From: Zoroaster sp. YZ-2022
Taxonomy: Eukaryota > Echinodermata > Asteroidea > Forcipulatida > Zoroasteridae
Direction of reading: 5' to 3'
Assembly: GCA_029582265.1 (NCBI GenBank)
Contig: CM055823.1
Coordinates: forward strand, 7,514,761 to 7,578,760
Length of the DNA stretch: 64,000 nucleotides
A model generated the notes under the pieces. The model saw only the letters and a list, made by a program, of their open reading frames with translations. It ran no database searches and was not told the DNA's origin. Both the position numbers and the translations under genes were made by a program. Positions 1 to 10,340 of the stretch are shown here, piece by piece (positions within the stretch are counted from its first letter, which is position 1; each line of letters begins with the position of its first letter).

Positions 1-133
1 AACAAATTGCCTCCACTCTGGCTGTGATTGGATGAAACGGCTTTTAATTACGCATATTCACTTTCTAAATGTGCGCAAGGGGCCTTTTCTGCCACCCTGG
101 ATCCGCCCCTGGGAATATGGGTGATTATCAGTT
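1..133. other. Left flank of the array
   Basis: Unique relative to the rest of the window. No gene or repeat recognised. Confidence 0.4.
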
Positions 134-1292
134 TGGCAGATAACATTTGTCCCTGGTTACCCTTAGGGGTACACTTCACTAAATAGTGAGAAATTCATGC
201 GCCGATCTGTTTATCATAGATTAGGCCCTTTCCTTTGAGGGATTGTGTAAGAATGGTCCTATATCATGACCTGGGGTCCTTGACTTCCAACTTTGAGTAT
301 TTTGAATACACTGGTCCGTGGAAAAGTGGTCCTAATTTGATTTCAAGCGCAAGACCTTTTTTCCAAAAATTAATGGATGCTTTTCAAGTGTGGGCATTTT
401 CACTACTGTAGAGGGTGGTTTCCATTGGATGAGAATAACTCGACGGGCTTCTGGACTATCCACATTAAATTGAGAAAAAAATAATAAAAGGTTAGACATT
501 CAATATATTTTTTCTTTTTGGTTTTAAAAAGTGCAGGACTAAGTATTTTTAAAATGATTTTTGAATATTTTGTATTGAGAATTGTTTGCTATGAGAGTTT
601 ATTTAGTGAGGTGCACCCTGGTACATTAACCCTTTTGTTACTTTGGGTGTAAAGGGCACGTAAACAGACAAAATACATGTTTGCATTTGAAGCTTAATGT
701 GTCACACACCAATGATGCTATGGCAGGCTAAAGTTATGGTATGTTTGATTTCCATGACAAAGTATTTAAATATGCGGATTGAGCGCTTTGAAGAATCAAT
801 CAAAATATTGTTGGATGTGGGTCACTTACAACATATTATGTACAAAAAGCCCCTAATTTCGCAGTATTGATTTGAACTTAATTTACAATATATCTCAGGT
901 TGCATCATAGGGCCATCAAGAACCCTAAACTTCCAGGGCCCTTGAGCGGACCGAAGCCAAGCCCTTGACTGACATCGCCCCCACTGTTCATTACGGATTT
1001 GAGAGCTTTGATGAATCAATCAAATTATAGTCGTATGTGGTTTGATCAAAACAAATATGTACAAAATAGCTCTGATCTCCCCAGTATTAATTTGAACATT
1101 GCTTTTCTCCGTTTTCAGCAGCTAATTTACAGTTTCATTGATTTAATTTGGGAATCCAGCTTTTGTCAATTTGTTGATGTCCTGTCCGTCTGCTCAATCA
1201 ACAAAATGTGACAACTTTCCATTTATGAAATTACATGGAAATAAATTGTTTAATGTGCAATTCAACAATAATTATTTAGTTTGTTGAAACAT
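134..1292. other. 3' flank of copy A with two diverged direct repeats
   Basis: AT-rich and conserved in all four units. Two sub-repeats of about 150 bp (about 778-930 and 995-1140) share the words AATCAATCAAA, GTATGTGG-like, CAGTATTRATTTGAAC and TAATTTACA. The segment includes the 3' UTR of copy A; minus-strand ATTAAA at 1250-1255 lies about 40 bp past the stop. Short open frames here are not supported as genes. Confidence 0.5.
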
Positions 1293-1459
1293 TTAGAGAG
1301 GCTCTTCGCTGAAGAGTTTCTCCCGAAGTATGCGCATGCGCGAGAGAGTCTCGTCCCAGTCGAAGTAACCACCTTCAAGATGGCGGTTCCCAGCTTTGGT
1401 GATGGTGTAGGCACTTCGACCATGAAGGACACGACCGTTGCTGAAGGTTGCTATCTCAC
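1293..1459 (-). CDS. BBOX1: Copy A exon 5 (terminal coding exon)
   Basis: 167 nt, residues 418-472 and the stop codon at 1293-1295. The acceptor is CTTTTCAG. It contains NGRVLHGRSAY with distal iron ligand H430, then NRHLEGG with 2-oxoglutarate arginine R443, and ends in a charged helix (RMRILREKLFSEE). The equivalents in B, C and D are all 167 nt and open. Confidence 0.88.
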
Positions 1460-4400
1460 CTGAAAAGAAGAGGAAAACTAGGAATGAAATTATAGAGTAA
1501 GTAAAAATGTACAAATAGGAAATGTTGAACTGGTTGATTTATTTCCAGCCACAAAACAGTATAATGCCTTTATCAATATAGAGTGTATAGAATGTAAACA
1601 TACCGTAAAGTAAACATAATTCCCAGGAAGAATTGCTTTTGTAAAGAGATAAAACAGAGTTTAAAAAACCTAATATTTGTAAGAAATTCCCCACATTCAT
1701 CCTGGGAATAATATTCTGCAGGTTACGGTCTACATGCACGCTGTGATATGCAAAGCTATGCCACAAACCTGCAGCCAGTCGATACTGAACAAGGTTTTCG
1801 GGGCGATACATCACTGTATTGAACACTTTGGTTGCTTTGTACATATCGGTGACCAGCTCCACCGGAAGAGACAGATAGGGCGCCCTCACATGGTCATTGT
1901 AATTGACACATTGGAACTTGCCGTACTTATCGTACCTACAGAAAAAGAAGACAACATTTGAAATGGCTCAGACATTGTGTATGGGAAATTTGGTCTGGTT
2001 CCAATAACCGTGTAAACATATGTATCACGTATTTCGCTGGTTATAAACAAAAAAAAAAAAAAAAAAAAGCCGACCTATGACCAGAAACCGAGCCTTAACA
2101 TGTAATTCATGTAGGTAACACTTAATTTGATCAAGGTAGTATATTGCATCAAATCACACTTAAAGATAAGGAACACCATTGGTATTTGGTAACGTACGTT
2201 CATTTTAACCCTCTGTTTTTAAGAAACGTGTCATAAAATTAACCTGTGAAGCTAGTTTGGTGCCATTGTTTAGTTAAATGTTTGTTTTACAAACGGCAAT
2301 ATATTCGACATTATAAATCCTGTTTTCTACACTCTAAAAACGAAGTGTTGAATACAGCACCTCAAGTGCTAGTTTTAGCACTTTTTAGGAGCTTGTATAG
2401 TGATTGTACTCGAGGTTCTATATTCAGCACTTCGTTTTTAGAGTGTAAGATGGAAACACGCGTAATAATTTCCTCGCGAATGATTAATTTTTTATACGTG
2501 TGCGAACTTCACACCAAAGTTTCACACCGTTTTTAGATAATAATTGGTGAATTTGATTAACTGGTTACTACCAATGCTATATCTTTCCTTTAAGTAGTCC
2601 ACGTGCTCCCGTACTCCTAAGAATAAATATGTATTATCTTAAATTACTAATCCTATATCTCACTTTGCCACATATTTTTTACCGAAAATGCATGTTTTGG
2701 AAAAAAAAAATTTTTATGACCCTTTAATAAATGATTCGCTTTGTTTACCTTTTTTCAAGGGAAAATAGTAATTTGATCATGGTCATATTTAATTTTCATA
2801 TATGTGGTAATATAAAATTTTAAAGCGAAATCACTGGAAAAATAGTGAATAACACAGCGCGATTGTTGTTTGCTTGTGACGGCGGCATAATTCACGCGAG
2901 GCGGCGAATAATTCGTCACAGTTTTCACGAAGTGACGAATCCGTAAAAAATCTTTTTTTTTGTCAAATTCAGTTTTGTAGATATTTGAGATGTATTCATT
3001 GTGGCCAACATTTCTGCTAAGTTTCAAGTGTTGAAACGTCATAGTTTCGTAATTACGCTATTAATATACCCAGCGAATCACTCAGCTAAGCTGTTTTCCG
3101 TTTTCACGAAGTGACGAATCGTCTATGTAAACAGGAATAAGTATATAACTTGCCAAAAAGTATATAAAATGCCAAACATGGGATTCTACGATCAAAAAAC
3201 AGTTTACTCTTATGCGACCGAGGGTATATATAGGCCTAATTACAAAACGGTAAGCAACCAATCTGCTTAACCAAACTTAAAGCTACTATTTCGATTTATA
3301 TAAAAAAAATATTTCGTCGTGTGCCCGGAAGAAGGACGTTACCAAAGTGTGACCGGCAAAAGGTCGTAAGCAATTAATGCGCAAAATTGTTTTTCAAAAA
3401 ACTGAGTGTGAAAGTGTGGTCGTTTTTTCTGCAATTTATAAGTCATTGTAGGAAAGTTAAATTCCGCATGGGAATAGAAAACATGTCTTGGGAGTAATTC
3501 TACCAACAAATACATAATAGTTATGTCCTACTTTTTTTCAAAGGAGCCCTTTTATTGCTAACGACCTTCTACTGCGACAAAAAGTTTTACTTTTTGTCCC
3601 AGAGCCTTTTTGTCCTCGTAGAGCCTTACGACCTTCTTCCGGGCACACGGCGATTTAAAAGTAATTACTGGATCGTAGGGCGTCTGTATTTTAAGTGGTA
3701 TGTTCCGTAATCGGTGCCAACGTCCCTGAAGTCTATCTCCCGCGTCCTAAGGAGTTTATAGGTGTCTGGGTATTCTCTCCTGACCTGCTCAGATACATTC
3801 AGACCGTCCACAAACTGGTTCTCGCCTCCTTTGGAGTCTGCTTGCTCGATGCAGTGTAACATTTGAATCTGTGTATAAAAAACAAGGACAAATCAATAAG
3901 TAAGTTTTGCTGAAACATTGGTATTCGGCAATGTAGTCCTATGCCTACGTTCATTTCAGAACTCCAATTTTCAAGAAATATAGGCCTATCATAACAAACC
4001 ATGACATTTGCAGTATAATAGGTGCTCATGCTTTTGAAATAATCGTACAACAAATAGCATTTCCAAAAAACAAAAACAAACAACAACAACAACAACAAAA
4101 AAGGCCAGACGGTAACCCACCAACTTTGGAAATTCAACATAACAATTATTTTTTTACTCTAATATGAACGCGATTCAGACGGAATGTCCCTGAAATACCT
4201 ATAGCCATTCTGTAAATGCTGTCAGAGAAATTGCCGTCAGAGAAATTGCTGGGAATCACAGGGGAATATACCGTAGTCAAAAACATTCATGAAGAGTATA
4301 CAATGCATATTTAAGAACACCATAATGAAATAGTTGAGCCCTACAGACGACTATGTGACCAATGATATCACATGTTTACGTAAGAGCCCAAAAAGCCAAA

Positions 4401-6365
4401 CTGGGCCGGGCACAAAATGTACACTGCCTAGGACAAGAAACTATAACAACTGATATTTTGAGATAATGTATTTGATAAATAAATAATAATATCAGTTAAA
4501 AAACTCTTAATTTGATTTATTTGTAATAAGGCACAAACATATACATCTCAAATCGTACTCATCTGAAAAAAATAAATACATAAAAAAAAAAAATTGTGGT
4601 TATGTCGAGAAGGACAAAATATAGAAACTCTGCGGGAAATCACCCAGATACTCTAAAGTGGTCTATACTTACGCCTGGCGTGTAATTGTAAAACGGAAGA
4701 TCAATGTGGAGACAGAGTGCATTAGGTGTGTAGGCCAGATTGCTCGCATCGTGTTTACTAAAAACTTGGAATTCCTCCCTGAAAATGATTATACAAAGAA
4801 TCACCCATATTTTACATTCTGATTGTAATCTAATCTATAGAAATCCCGTCCCCAGGGCTTTCGAGCATTAAGTTCTGTATACCTCGTATCCACTACTTTC
4901 TCGCCATGATTTCAATATCCAATCATTTTTAATTTTTAAAATAGGTAGGGGTTCGTGGCCAATGGGATTTGGGGTATAGTCTGATAACAAGAGTTAATAT
5001 GGTTAATAACCAGAGTGACTACTGCAGTAGGAGGCTAGGCCATGCAGGTAGCTATTAATTCCATCATTATTCAGCATTCTTTTGTGGACAAATGAATTAT
5101 AAAAGCATCTAACGTGTTTAAATATAGGGTGACATTATAAAACAATATAGATTTTGTAGTAACCAAACAGCGTTGCGGAACTCCTTTGCTCTGACCCTGG
5201 AGACGAGGTTGAAAACTCTTAATAATAATAATTACCGAAATGATACCCTTGGGAGACATTCCCATAGACCTATGCACAAACAAAACCTTCCCTCCCCTCC
5301 CTCCCTCCTCCCCTTTTCGTCATTTAATTTCAAGAAATTCATCTATTAACATTTGGTCATTTTATGTTTTTGAGAAACTTGTGTACAACTCAACTGCATG
5401 TAACATAAAAGTGTTATAAAACCTCCCGTGGTACACTAATAGTTGGAGAGCCCTGTCATACCTGCCCTACATTTTACCATGTATAAATTTACTCTATGAC
5501 CATTATTTAGGCTATATGTCTCATTTCAACCATGGTCCATGTTTGACCCAACGCCAAACATTCATTGCTGCAAGAAGAAATCTTACCCATAATTGGTTGT
5601 CTTCAAATAGGCAACTCTCTCTGCCAGTTGACGTACAGCCCCCTTCTCTGTAGGTGCGTTATTCACGATGGCCAAACCCTTTGTATTCAAGACGTTCAGC
5701 CAGTTATACAACTCCTCGTCCTCCTGAACTATTTTTTTGAACCCGAAGGTAGGTATTTTACCGTTCAGCTCAGCTCCCCATGTTTGCAGTTGGGGACTAC
5801 TCACGACGTCTCTCTCGACGTTCGAGAATCGCTGGCGATTGAGCCACGAGGCGTCGAAGTCGCTGCAGTGCTGGTCAGGCCAGGTGATCCTTAGAACTCT
5901 GCCGTCGTCAATGAGTGTCTCGGCTGATGGTCTGACATCTGGATCCAAGTCGGCCAACCGAAAAGCTCTTTGCCCAGAGGATGAGTGGTAGCATTCAGAA
6001 CAGTGACAGTTATCCCTCAACCAAACGTACGGATAGGTGCCCTCATAGCCGTTATCTATACTCACACGGTAACACGGAGCAGAATCGTCCCTCGTTACGC
6101 TTACGAGCCTGGGATTAGACAAGATATTCCCCTGGTTAGCATCGGATGAAAATGCCGATGAGAACACACCTGTCGGAGTTGTGGTTGGCGAAAGTCTCCT
6201 CTCTACATGAACTCTTTCAAAACGCACCACGTTATTTGTTTGCATAGGATTATGTGTTATTCTTGTAGCAGTGTATGTTGCATTTGAGATTCGTCTAGAC
6301 AGGCAGCGCACAAGCATGGCATTTTTAAAATTGTTTGTCATCACTTTAATAGCTAACGTCGCCAT
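1293..6365 (-). CDS. BBOX1: BBOX1-like gamma-butyrobetaine dioxygenase, copy A (5 coding exons, intact)
   Basis: Predicted Fe(II)/2-oxoglutarate oxygenase that hydroxylates gamma-butyrobetaine to L-carnitine. Coding exons are 5587-6365, 4673-4778, 3669-3868, 1769-1935 and 1293-1459; all introns are GT-AG and the phases agree (1419 nt, 472 aa plus stop). The N domain has C120, C122, C125 and H166, matching the zinc site of vertebrate BBOX1. The catalytic domain has H284-x-D286 and H430 (iron) and R443 in a RHLEGG motif, 13 residues after the distal histidine as in BBOX1, which binds 2-oxoglutarate. The C-terminal WDETLSRMRILR region resembles BBOX1 more than the related TMLHE. The ATG at 6365 has A at -3 and G at +4, and an in-frame TAG lies just upstream. 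The first ~28 residues are basic with no acidic residue, like a mitochondrial presequence, and the protein is ~85 residues longer than human BBOX1. ATTAAA on the minus strand at 1250-1255 could be the poly(A) signal. Introns 1 to 4 hold only repeats. It is the only copy in the window that is open throughout. TMLHE is the main alternative. Confidence 0.88.
1769..1935 (-). CDS. BBOX1: Copy A exon 4
   Basis: 167 nt, residues 362-417 plus the first base of G418. The acceptor is TTCTGTAG and the donor GCAG|GTTTGT. It contains YDKYGKFQCVNYNDH, which matches the BBOX1 strand before the VRINFNN region, and ends YRLAAG. Confidence 0.87.
1936..3668. other. Intron 3 of copy A with the segment lost in C and D
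   Basis: This intron holds the 120-bp palindromic element at 2328-2447 and a block with GTGACGAA/TTCGTCAC inverted words. Bases 2914-3124 are present in A and B (B about 24175-24385) but missing from C and D, where GGCGAATAATT runs straight into ATGGAAACAGG. No exon recognised inside. Confidence 0.6.
2328..2447. mobile_element. 120-bp palindromic mini-element (unit A)
   Basis: Near-perfect terminal inverted repeat of about 26 bp: TACACTCTAAAAACGAAGTG at the left and its complement ending TTTTTAGAGTGTA at the right, around a short AT-rich core. It has no coding capacity and is the sort of hairpin left by a small non-autonomous DNA transposon. It sits in intron 3 at the same place in all four units. 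Confidence 0.7.
3669..3868 (-). CDS. BBOX1: Copy A exon 3
   Basis: 200 nt, residues 296-361 plus two bases of Q362. The acceptor is ATACACAG and the donor CA|GTAATT. It starts IQMLHCIEQ and contains the GGENQFVDGLNV segment typical of BBOX1/TMLHE. The same exon, from another paralogue and on the opposite strand, is found at 20916-21116. Confidence 0.88.
4673..4778 (-). CDS. BBOX1: Copy A exon 2: HxD iron-binding exon
   Basis: 106 nt, one base to complete G260 and 35 codons (residues 261-295). The acceptor is TTTTCAG and the donor GGC|GTAAGT. It carries SKHDASNLAYTPN followed by LHIDLP, whose His and Asp are the facial-triad iron ligands H284 and D286. It ends with TPG in phase 0, as expected before the BBOX1 GVQLLHC-like exon. 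Confidence 0.88.
5587..6365 (-). CDS. BBOX1: Copy A exon 1: presequence, zinc N domain, start of catalytic domain
   Basis: Encodes residues 1-259 plus two bases of G260. The donor is GG|GTAAGA after the NYG residues. Residues 1-28 look like a cleavable mitochondrial presequence; residues 30-100 are low-complexity and unlike vertebrate BBOX1. Residues 113-183 form the N domain (VWLRDNC, zinc cysteines, TWPDQH). From about residue 195 (WGAEL) the oxygenase domain begins. Confidence 0.88.
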
Positions 6366-7221
6366 GATGAAGTATGTATGCAATATCTAGGGCCTCGCCT
6401 ACATAAAGGCCTATAAATCAGACCACACGTCTCTACAAAAACACCTCAAATATATACGCAATCACGGTCTACTATTCGACAATTTATAGAGCAAGGTGTA
6501 CGTGTACCTTGGACTACAGAGCAATGACAGGACCATTTGACCCCTAGCTTTGCACACTGGAGTGTTTGTTACGCTACATTGTGTGTGAAGGCCAGTCCTT
6601 GCTCTATGTGTATAATGGAGCAGTATGTAGCTTACACATGACACTGGCTGCACGGTAATCCCCCCCCCCCCCGCCGCCCCCCTTGTACACACATTAACCC
6701 TCCTACTCTTGCTGGGTCATTCTACCTCAAATCACACACTTTCCGAGGTCAATCTCACGGATTTTGTTTTTACTTTCTAGTTTTGTTAAGTTGTATGAGA
6801 AAACTCAAAAACTGAAATTTGAGCGTTTTTGGTCATGTGGTTTGTGAGTTTCAGGCCGTTGAACTTTTTACCTTTCGTTTGACCTCTACAACTTTGAAAA
6901 TCTGTAACTCCAGTTAAGAATATCGTAAGAAAGTGATTTTTATGTTAAATGAAAGCTCTTATCATCACAAATTATCCACTTTGCAATTTGGAATTTATTT
7001 TTAAAAATAAGCAAGTGGTCAAGCAAAGTGTATTTTGACCTTTGACCCAGCGCAGGCAGCAAAATTAAAATTCATGAAATTATGTCAAACAAAGGCCCAA
7101 AGTATACTCATTGTGTATACCAAATATAAAAATTGTCTCAAAAGTAATTAAGGTAGGGTGTACTTTTAAAGATGGGCAGGGCACTCCAATGCTGATGTAC
7201 AGTGTACATTATGTATGCATA
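6366..7221. promoter_or_regulatory. 5' flank of copy A (probable promoter region)
   Basis: Non-coding and conserved upstream of copies A, B and C. On the minus strand GATTTATAG at about 6411-6419, some 50 bp upstream of the ATG, is a possible TATA-like box, but its position relative to a start site is unknown. A poly-C tract lies at 6661-6671. The block 6720-7210 (with TTTGACCTTTGACCCAGCGC) is also present as diverged copies at 54045-54150 and, inverted, at 55100-55700, so it is partly a dispersed repeat. Confidence 0.4.
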
Positions 7222-7488
7222 TACACTCACTGGCCAAAAGTATTGCAACATGCTCAAAGTAGCACTTTACAAGTAACAGGTGAGATGATCATTTAATCCG
7301 ATTTCATCGATCGTGTATTACATAATTTCCGAGCAAGAACAGTAAAAAAAAACATTGACTTCAAAACACAGGCACTTTCAAGAAGTCTGATCTTAAGTAC
7401 AGTGTAAATAAAATAAAATAAATTATTGTAACACAGTTCTCCAAACTGAACTTTGGGGATGTTGCAATACTTATGGCCAGTGAGTGTA
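7222..7488. mobile_element. Tc1/mariner-like MITE, 267 bp (unit A)
   Basis: Terminal inverted repeats of 28-29 bp with one mismatch (CACTCACTGGCCAAAAGTAT at left; complement ending CCAGTGAGTGTA at right), flanked by TA as in the Tc1/mariner superfamily. The core is AT-rich with no transposase. The copies in B and C are at the same place, so insertion predates the array. Confidence 0.85.
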
Positions 7489-8460
7489 TGTATCTAATAT
7501 AATAAGAGCGAAATCCTTAGGCCCGTCTAAAAAGTTTGTTACATAGGCTCCGGAACCGCTGGGTCCCGCGGCTCGGGAGAGGTACCTGCGTGTCGGGAAA
7601 AATCCACAGGGTGTCGTCGTCGCCCTTCCGGCTCCGCCGAAGATGTCGTTTTTTCGTCACGGGCGAATCGCCGCTTTTCCGCATTTATTTACTGCTTTTT
7701 GTCATGCAGCGGCCGTCGTTCGGGACCCGTCAGTTGTCCGCACGCACTCCCTCTGTATTCGCTGAGGTGTTGTGTTATTCTTGACCCGTGTGCTTAAATA
7801 CCGTAACGGCCACACTTTCGTGTGTTTTTCAAATCTTACATACAACAGCCGTTATGGCTCACACGTGTATGCATGTTGTGTTGCAGTAGTGCGTGTTCTG
7901 TGGGAGGATAGAGAAAGGACGTGGTCCTTTCTCCAGCTCTATGGTGGGAGCATGTGGTGGTCGCTGTCGATTTTTGTTGTTGGCATAGAGTGGAGCGGTG
8001 AGTCCTAATTTTCAGCAGAGCGTGGGGAGAGTCTACCGAGGAAGTTGGGGTTCTTTTTCTTAGGCATGACAATCTTAATGCAAAAGAAGAGATAGATGGG
8101 GTATTTTGTAAACAAGAAAGAAGAGGTAGGTGGGGTATTTTGTGTTAAAGTAATACACCGGAGAATTGTAATAAATGAGCAGAAACAAATGTTGTAAGGA
8201 GCAACATAATACAATAATACAAATGACATCCCACTACGCAACAGAGCAATACCACCGCCCAACACAGGTAACCACCAATCAACACATTTCAACAACAAAA
8301 ACTGTACACATCAACCCCTCCTTCAGTCGAAACACTGGCCAATTATACACCTCCACTCTACCTAAACCCTTCATCCCCACCCTCCTCAATTCAGCCAACT
8401 CCAACCGCTCCAAACCCGATCTTCAGATCGGGTAACTTCGCTTGTAGTACATATGTATAC
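7489..8460. other. CpG-rich conserved block with small hairpin (unit A)
   Basis: Bases 7520-7790 are much richer in CG dinucleotides than their surroundings and nearly identical in B (28890-29160) and C (41010-41280). This fits a CpG-island-like regulatory or untranslated region. An 82-codon frame runs through it but starts at TTG, not ATG. On the minus strand 8005-8067 is a 20-codon ATG frame (MPKKKNPNFLG start) kept in A and C but read through in B. The perfect hairpin CCCGATC-TTCA-GATCGGG is at 8415-8432. No known gene recognised. Confidence 0.4.
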
Positions 8461-9855
8461 TGTACATGATGTACATTGTATGCATTATTTGATGTATTGC
8501 TACACGCAGCAGTGTGACTGGGGTTGGTTCAGCAGTGTGAGTAGGGGAACGATGATTTACTTGGGGGAGTGGGAGCACATATCTTGGTTGGGGGGGGGGG
8601 GGTAATGCAGTGTGTATACTTCCATAATCACTTAAATAATTACTTTACATGTACTTCTATTGTACAGAGTGATTCTGGGATATTCTGTGATCAAGTACGC
8701 TACCATCATTTTCCAAATATTTTTTTCTCAATATAACTCGGTATGTACCCTAAGGAATAACATGGTAATTCTACCAGAGAAGTGTACATATGCAGACCAT
8801 GCAAGGACATGTCACAAACGTATATTCGATACATTACATGCAGTTCACTCATGGTTCACTGTAAGCATTTTCTGTTCTGAAGTAAATTTTTGGGGAAGAG
8901 TGTAGGTCCTCCCTGTTGCTGATTTCTGATCGAGTTCCAGTAGAGTGGCACTTCGCAACTTCTCATGGGAAAACAGTATGTGCCGAGTCATATGGGTTGA
9001 GTCCGAGTCCGAGTCACGAGTCAGGAAGGTCGAGTCCGAGTTCCGAGTCACTTTAAAAAATCAAAAGATAAAAAGAAAACCTTACACATAATATCAAGGT
9101 TCAAAGTTAAGTGAAAAAAATACTCGACATCATTGACTAAACCAAAGATTTATTTCCAAAATCAACATTACTTTATTTTTAGACCAATGAAAGTTGCTTA
9201 TTAGTTTATTTATGAAACGGGGAACATTAAAAGGCCTACTTGTGAACAAGACATGCATTTTGATTATTAAAATACAAAACAATAATAATGACTCTGAAAA
9301 GATTGGTTGACGAGAAACTAATAATCAATGTAGCTGCTGTTTACTGTTTTATTATTATTACAAACTGTTTACCATTTAAACGCACCAACTTAAGAATGCT
9401 CTGAAAGTTTGTTGTCTTTTACATCAACAAACAGGGAAGAGTTTCAGGTACAGAGCAAACCAGATGTGAGTAGTCTGGGTTATACATCCAAGTTTTTGAT
9501 TCTTCACTCCGACTTGCCATACTACGAACACACTCCTGATGTAAGTACAATGTAGGTTCACAAACTTGGTTTCCAAAAATATTATCACAAAGCTAGCTTG
9601 ATTTGAAGTTAGTGAAGATGCATGTGCCATCCTACAAACATTATTCTGTCCACAACAGGAACAATATACATGTATGTCATTTTTAAACGTTGCTATGACA
9701 AATTATTTCTCAAATAATTTGTTGCTAAAAGTATTGTCTGTAATAATTGTTAATGTTGTTCACAATTTTCTAATGAAAAGCTGAAACTTTCAAAGTTTTT
9801 GAGAATGAATTTCAAAGTAATCAGAGGCCTACTCAGATTTAATGCGGAATTGCAG

Positions 9856-9889
9856 ACATTTCCAATGTTGTGTACAACATTGGAAATGT
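9856..9889. repeat. Perfect 15-bp hairpin
   Basis: ACATTTCCAATGTTG, loop TGTA, then its exact complement. It is conserved in unit B (about 31223-31256) and unit C (about 43341-43374). Function unknown. Confidence 0.75.
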
Positions 9890-9976
9890 TTCTTTTAATT
9901 TGAAATGTCTCTTTTAATTTAGTATCGTGACTTCACATTTACTTGTCTAGACAGCAACCTTCAGTCCATTGTTCCT

Positions 9977-10106
9977 AATTTTTATGAAATAAATTTAGAT
10001 TTTAATGAAAATGTTTAAATTTTATAATTTTTATGAAACAAATTTTCATTTTATTAAAATGTTTCTAAATTCGACTTTATTTACCAAAATTTATTTCATA
10101 AAAATT
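9977..10106. repeat. AT-rich inverted-repeat element
   Basis: The 20-bp arm AATTTTTATGAAATAAATTT (9977-9996) is exactly complemented at 10087-10106 around an AT-rich core of further TTTTATGAAA words. Together with the flanking ~74-bp direct repeats it may be a small mobile-element remnant. Confidence 0.6.
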
Positions 10107-10340
10107 TGAAAAAGTGAGTCCATTTTTTTTAAACGTTGCTATGACAAATTATTGCTCAAATAATTTGTTGCTAAAAGTAATTATTGTTAATAATTGTTAA
10201 TGATTAAGTCAAAATACTTATGTTGGTTTTAGTCTTTATTTTGCAAGGTCTTCAGTGCTTTATCAAGCAGTACGGTTTCCCGTTAAGTCCAGTCTGAAAT
10301 CAAACCATTCAAAGAACTAGATAATCCCTACAGAGCGCTG

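Larger units (their letters stand above)
8461..10340. other. Intergenic DNA with hairpins and direct repeats (unit A)
   Basis: No gene recognised. It contains a poly-G tract (8590-8602), GAGTCC-type repeats (8995-9050), a perfect 15-bp hairpin (9856-9889), an AT-rich inverted repeat (9977-10106) and a ~74-bp direct repeat (about 9681-9754 and 10126-10200) bracketing both. All are kept in units B and C. Confidence 0.5.

Noticed and set aside
5565..5991. Plus-strand frames of 84-109 codons over exon 1, repeated at 26933 and 51286
   Set aside because: They are antisense shadows of the well-supported minus-strand exon 1.
6366..6383. Upstream extension of copy A by six codons beginning at 6383
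   Set aside because: The codon at 6381-6383 is TTG, not ATG, and an in-frame TAG lies just before it. The first ATG, with a good context, is at 6365.
7536..7784. 82-codon frame rich in Arg and Ser, repeated in units A, B and C
   Set aside because: It begins with TTG and has no similarity to a known protein. Conservation is no higher than that of the surrounding duplicated DNA; CpG-rich non-coding DNA explains it.
8005..8067. 20-residue MPKKKNPNFLG micro-frame on the minus strand
   Set aside because: Its stop codon is lost in unit B and no splice or translation context supports it. The duplication alone explains the conservation.
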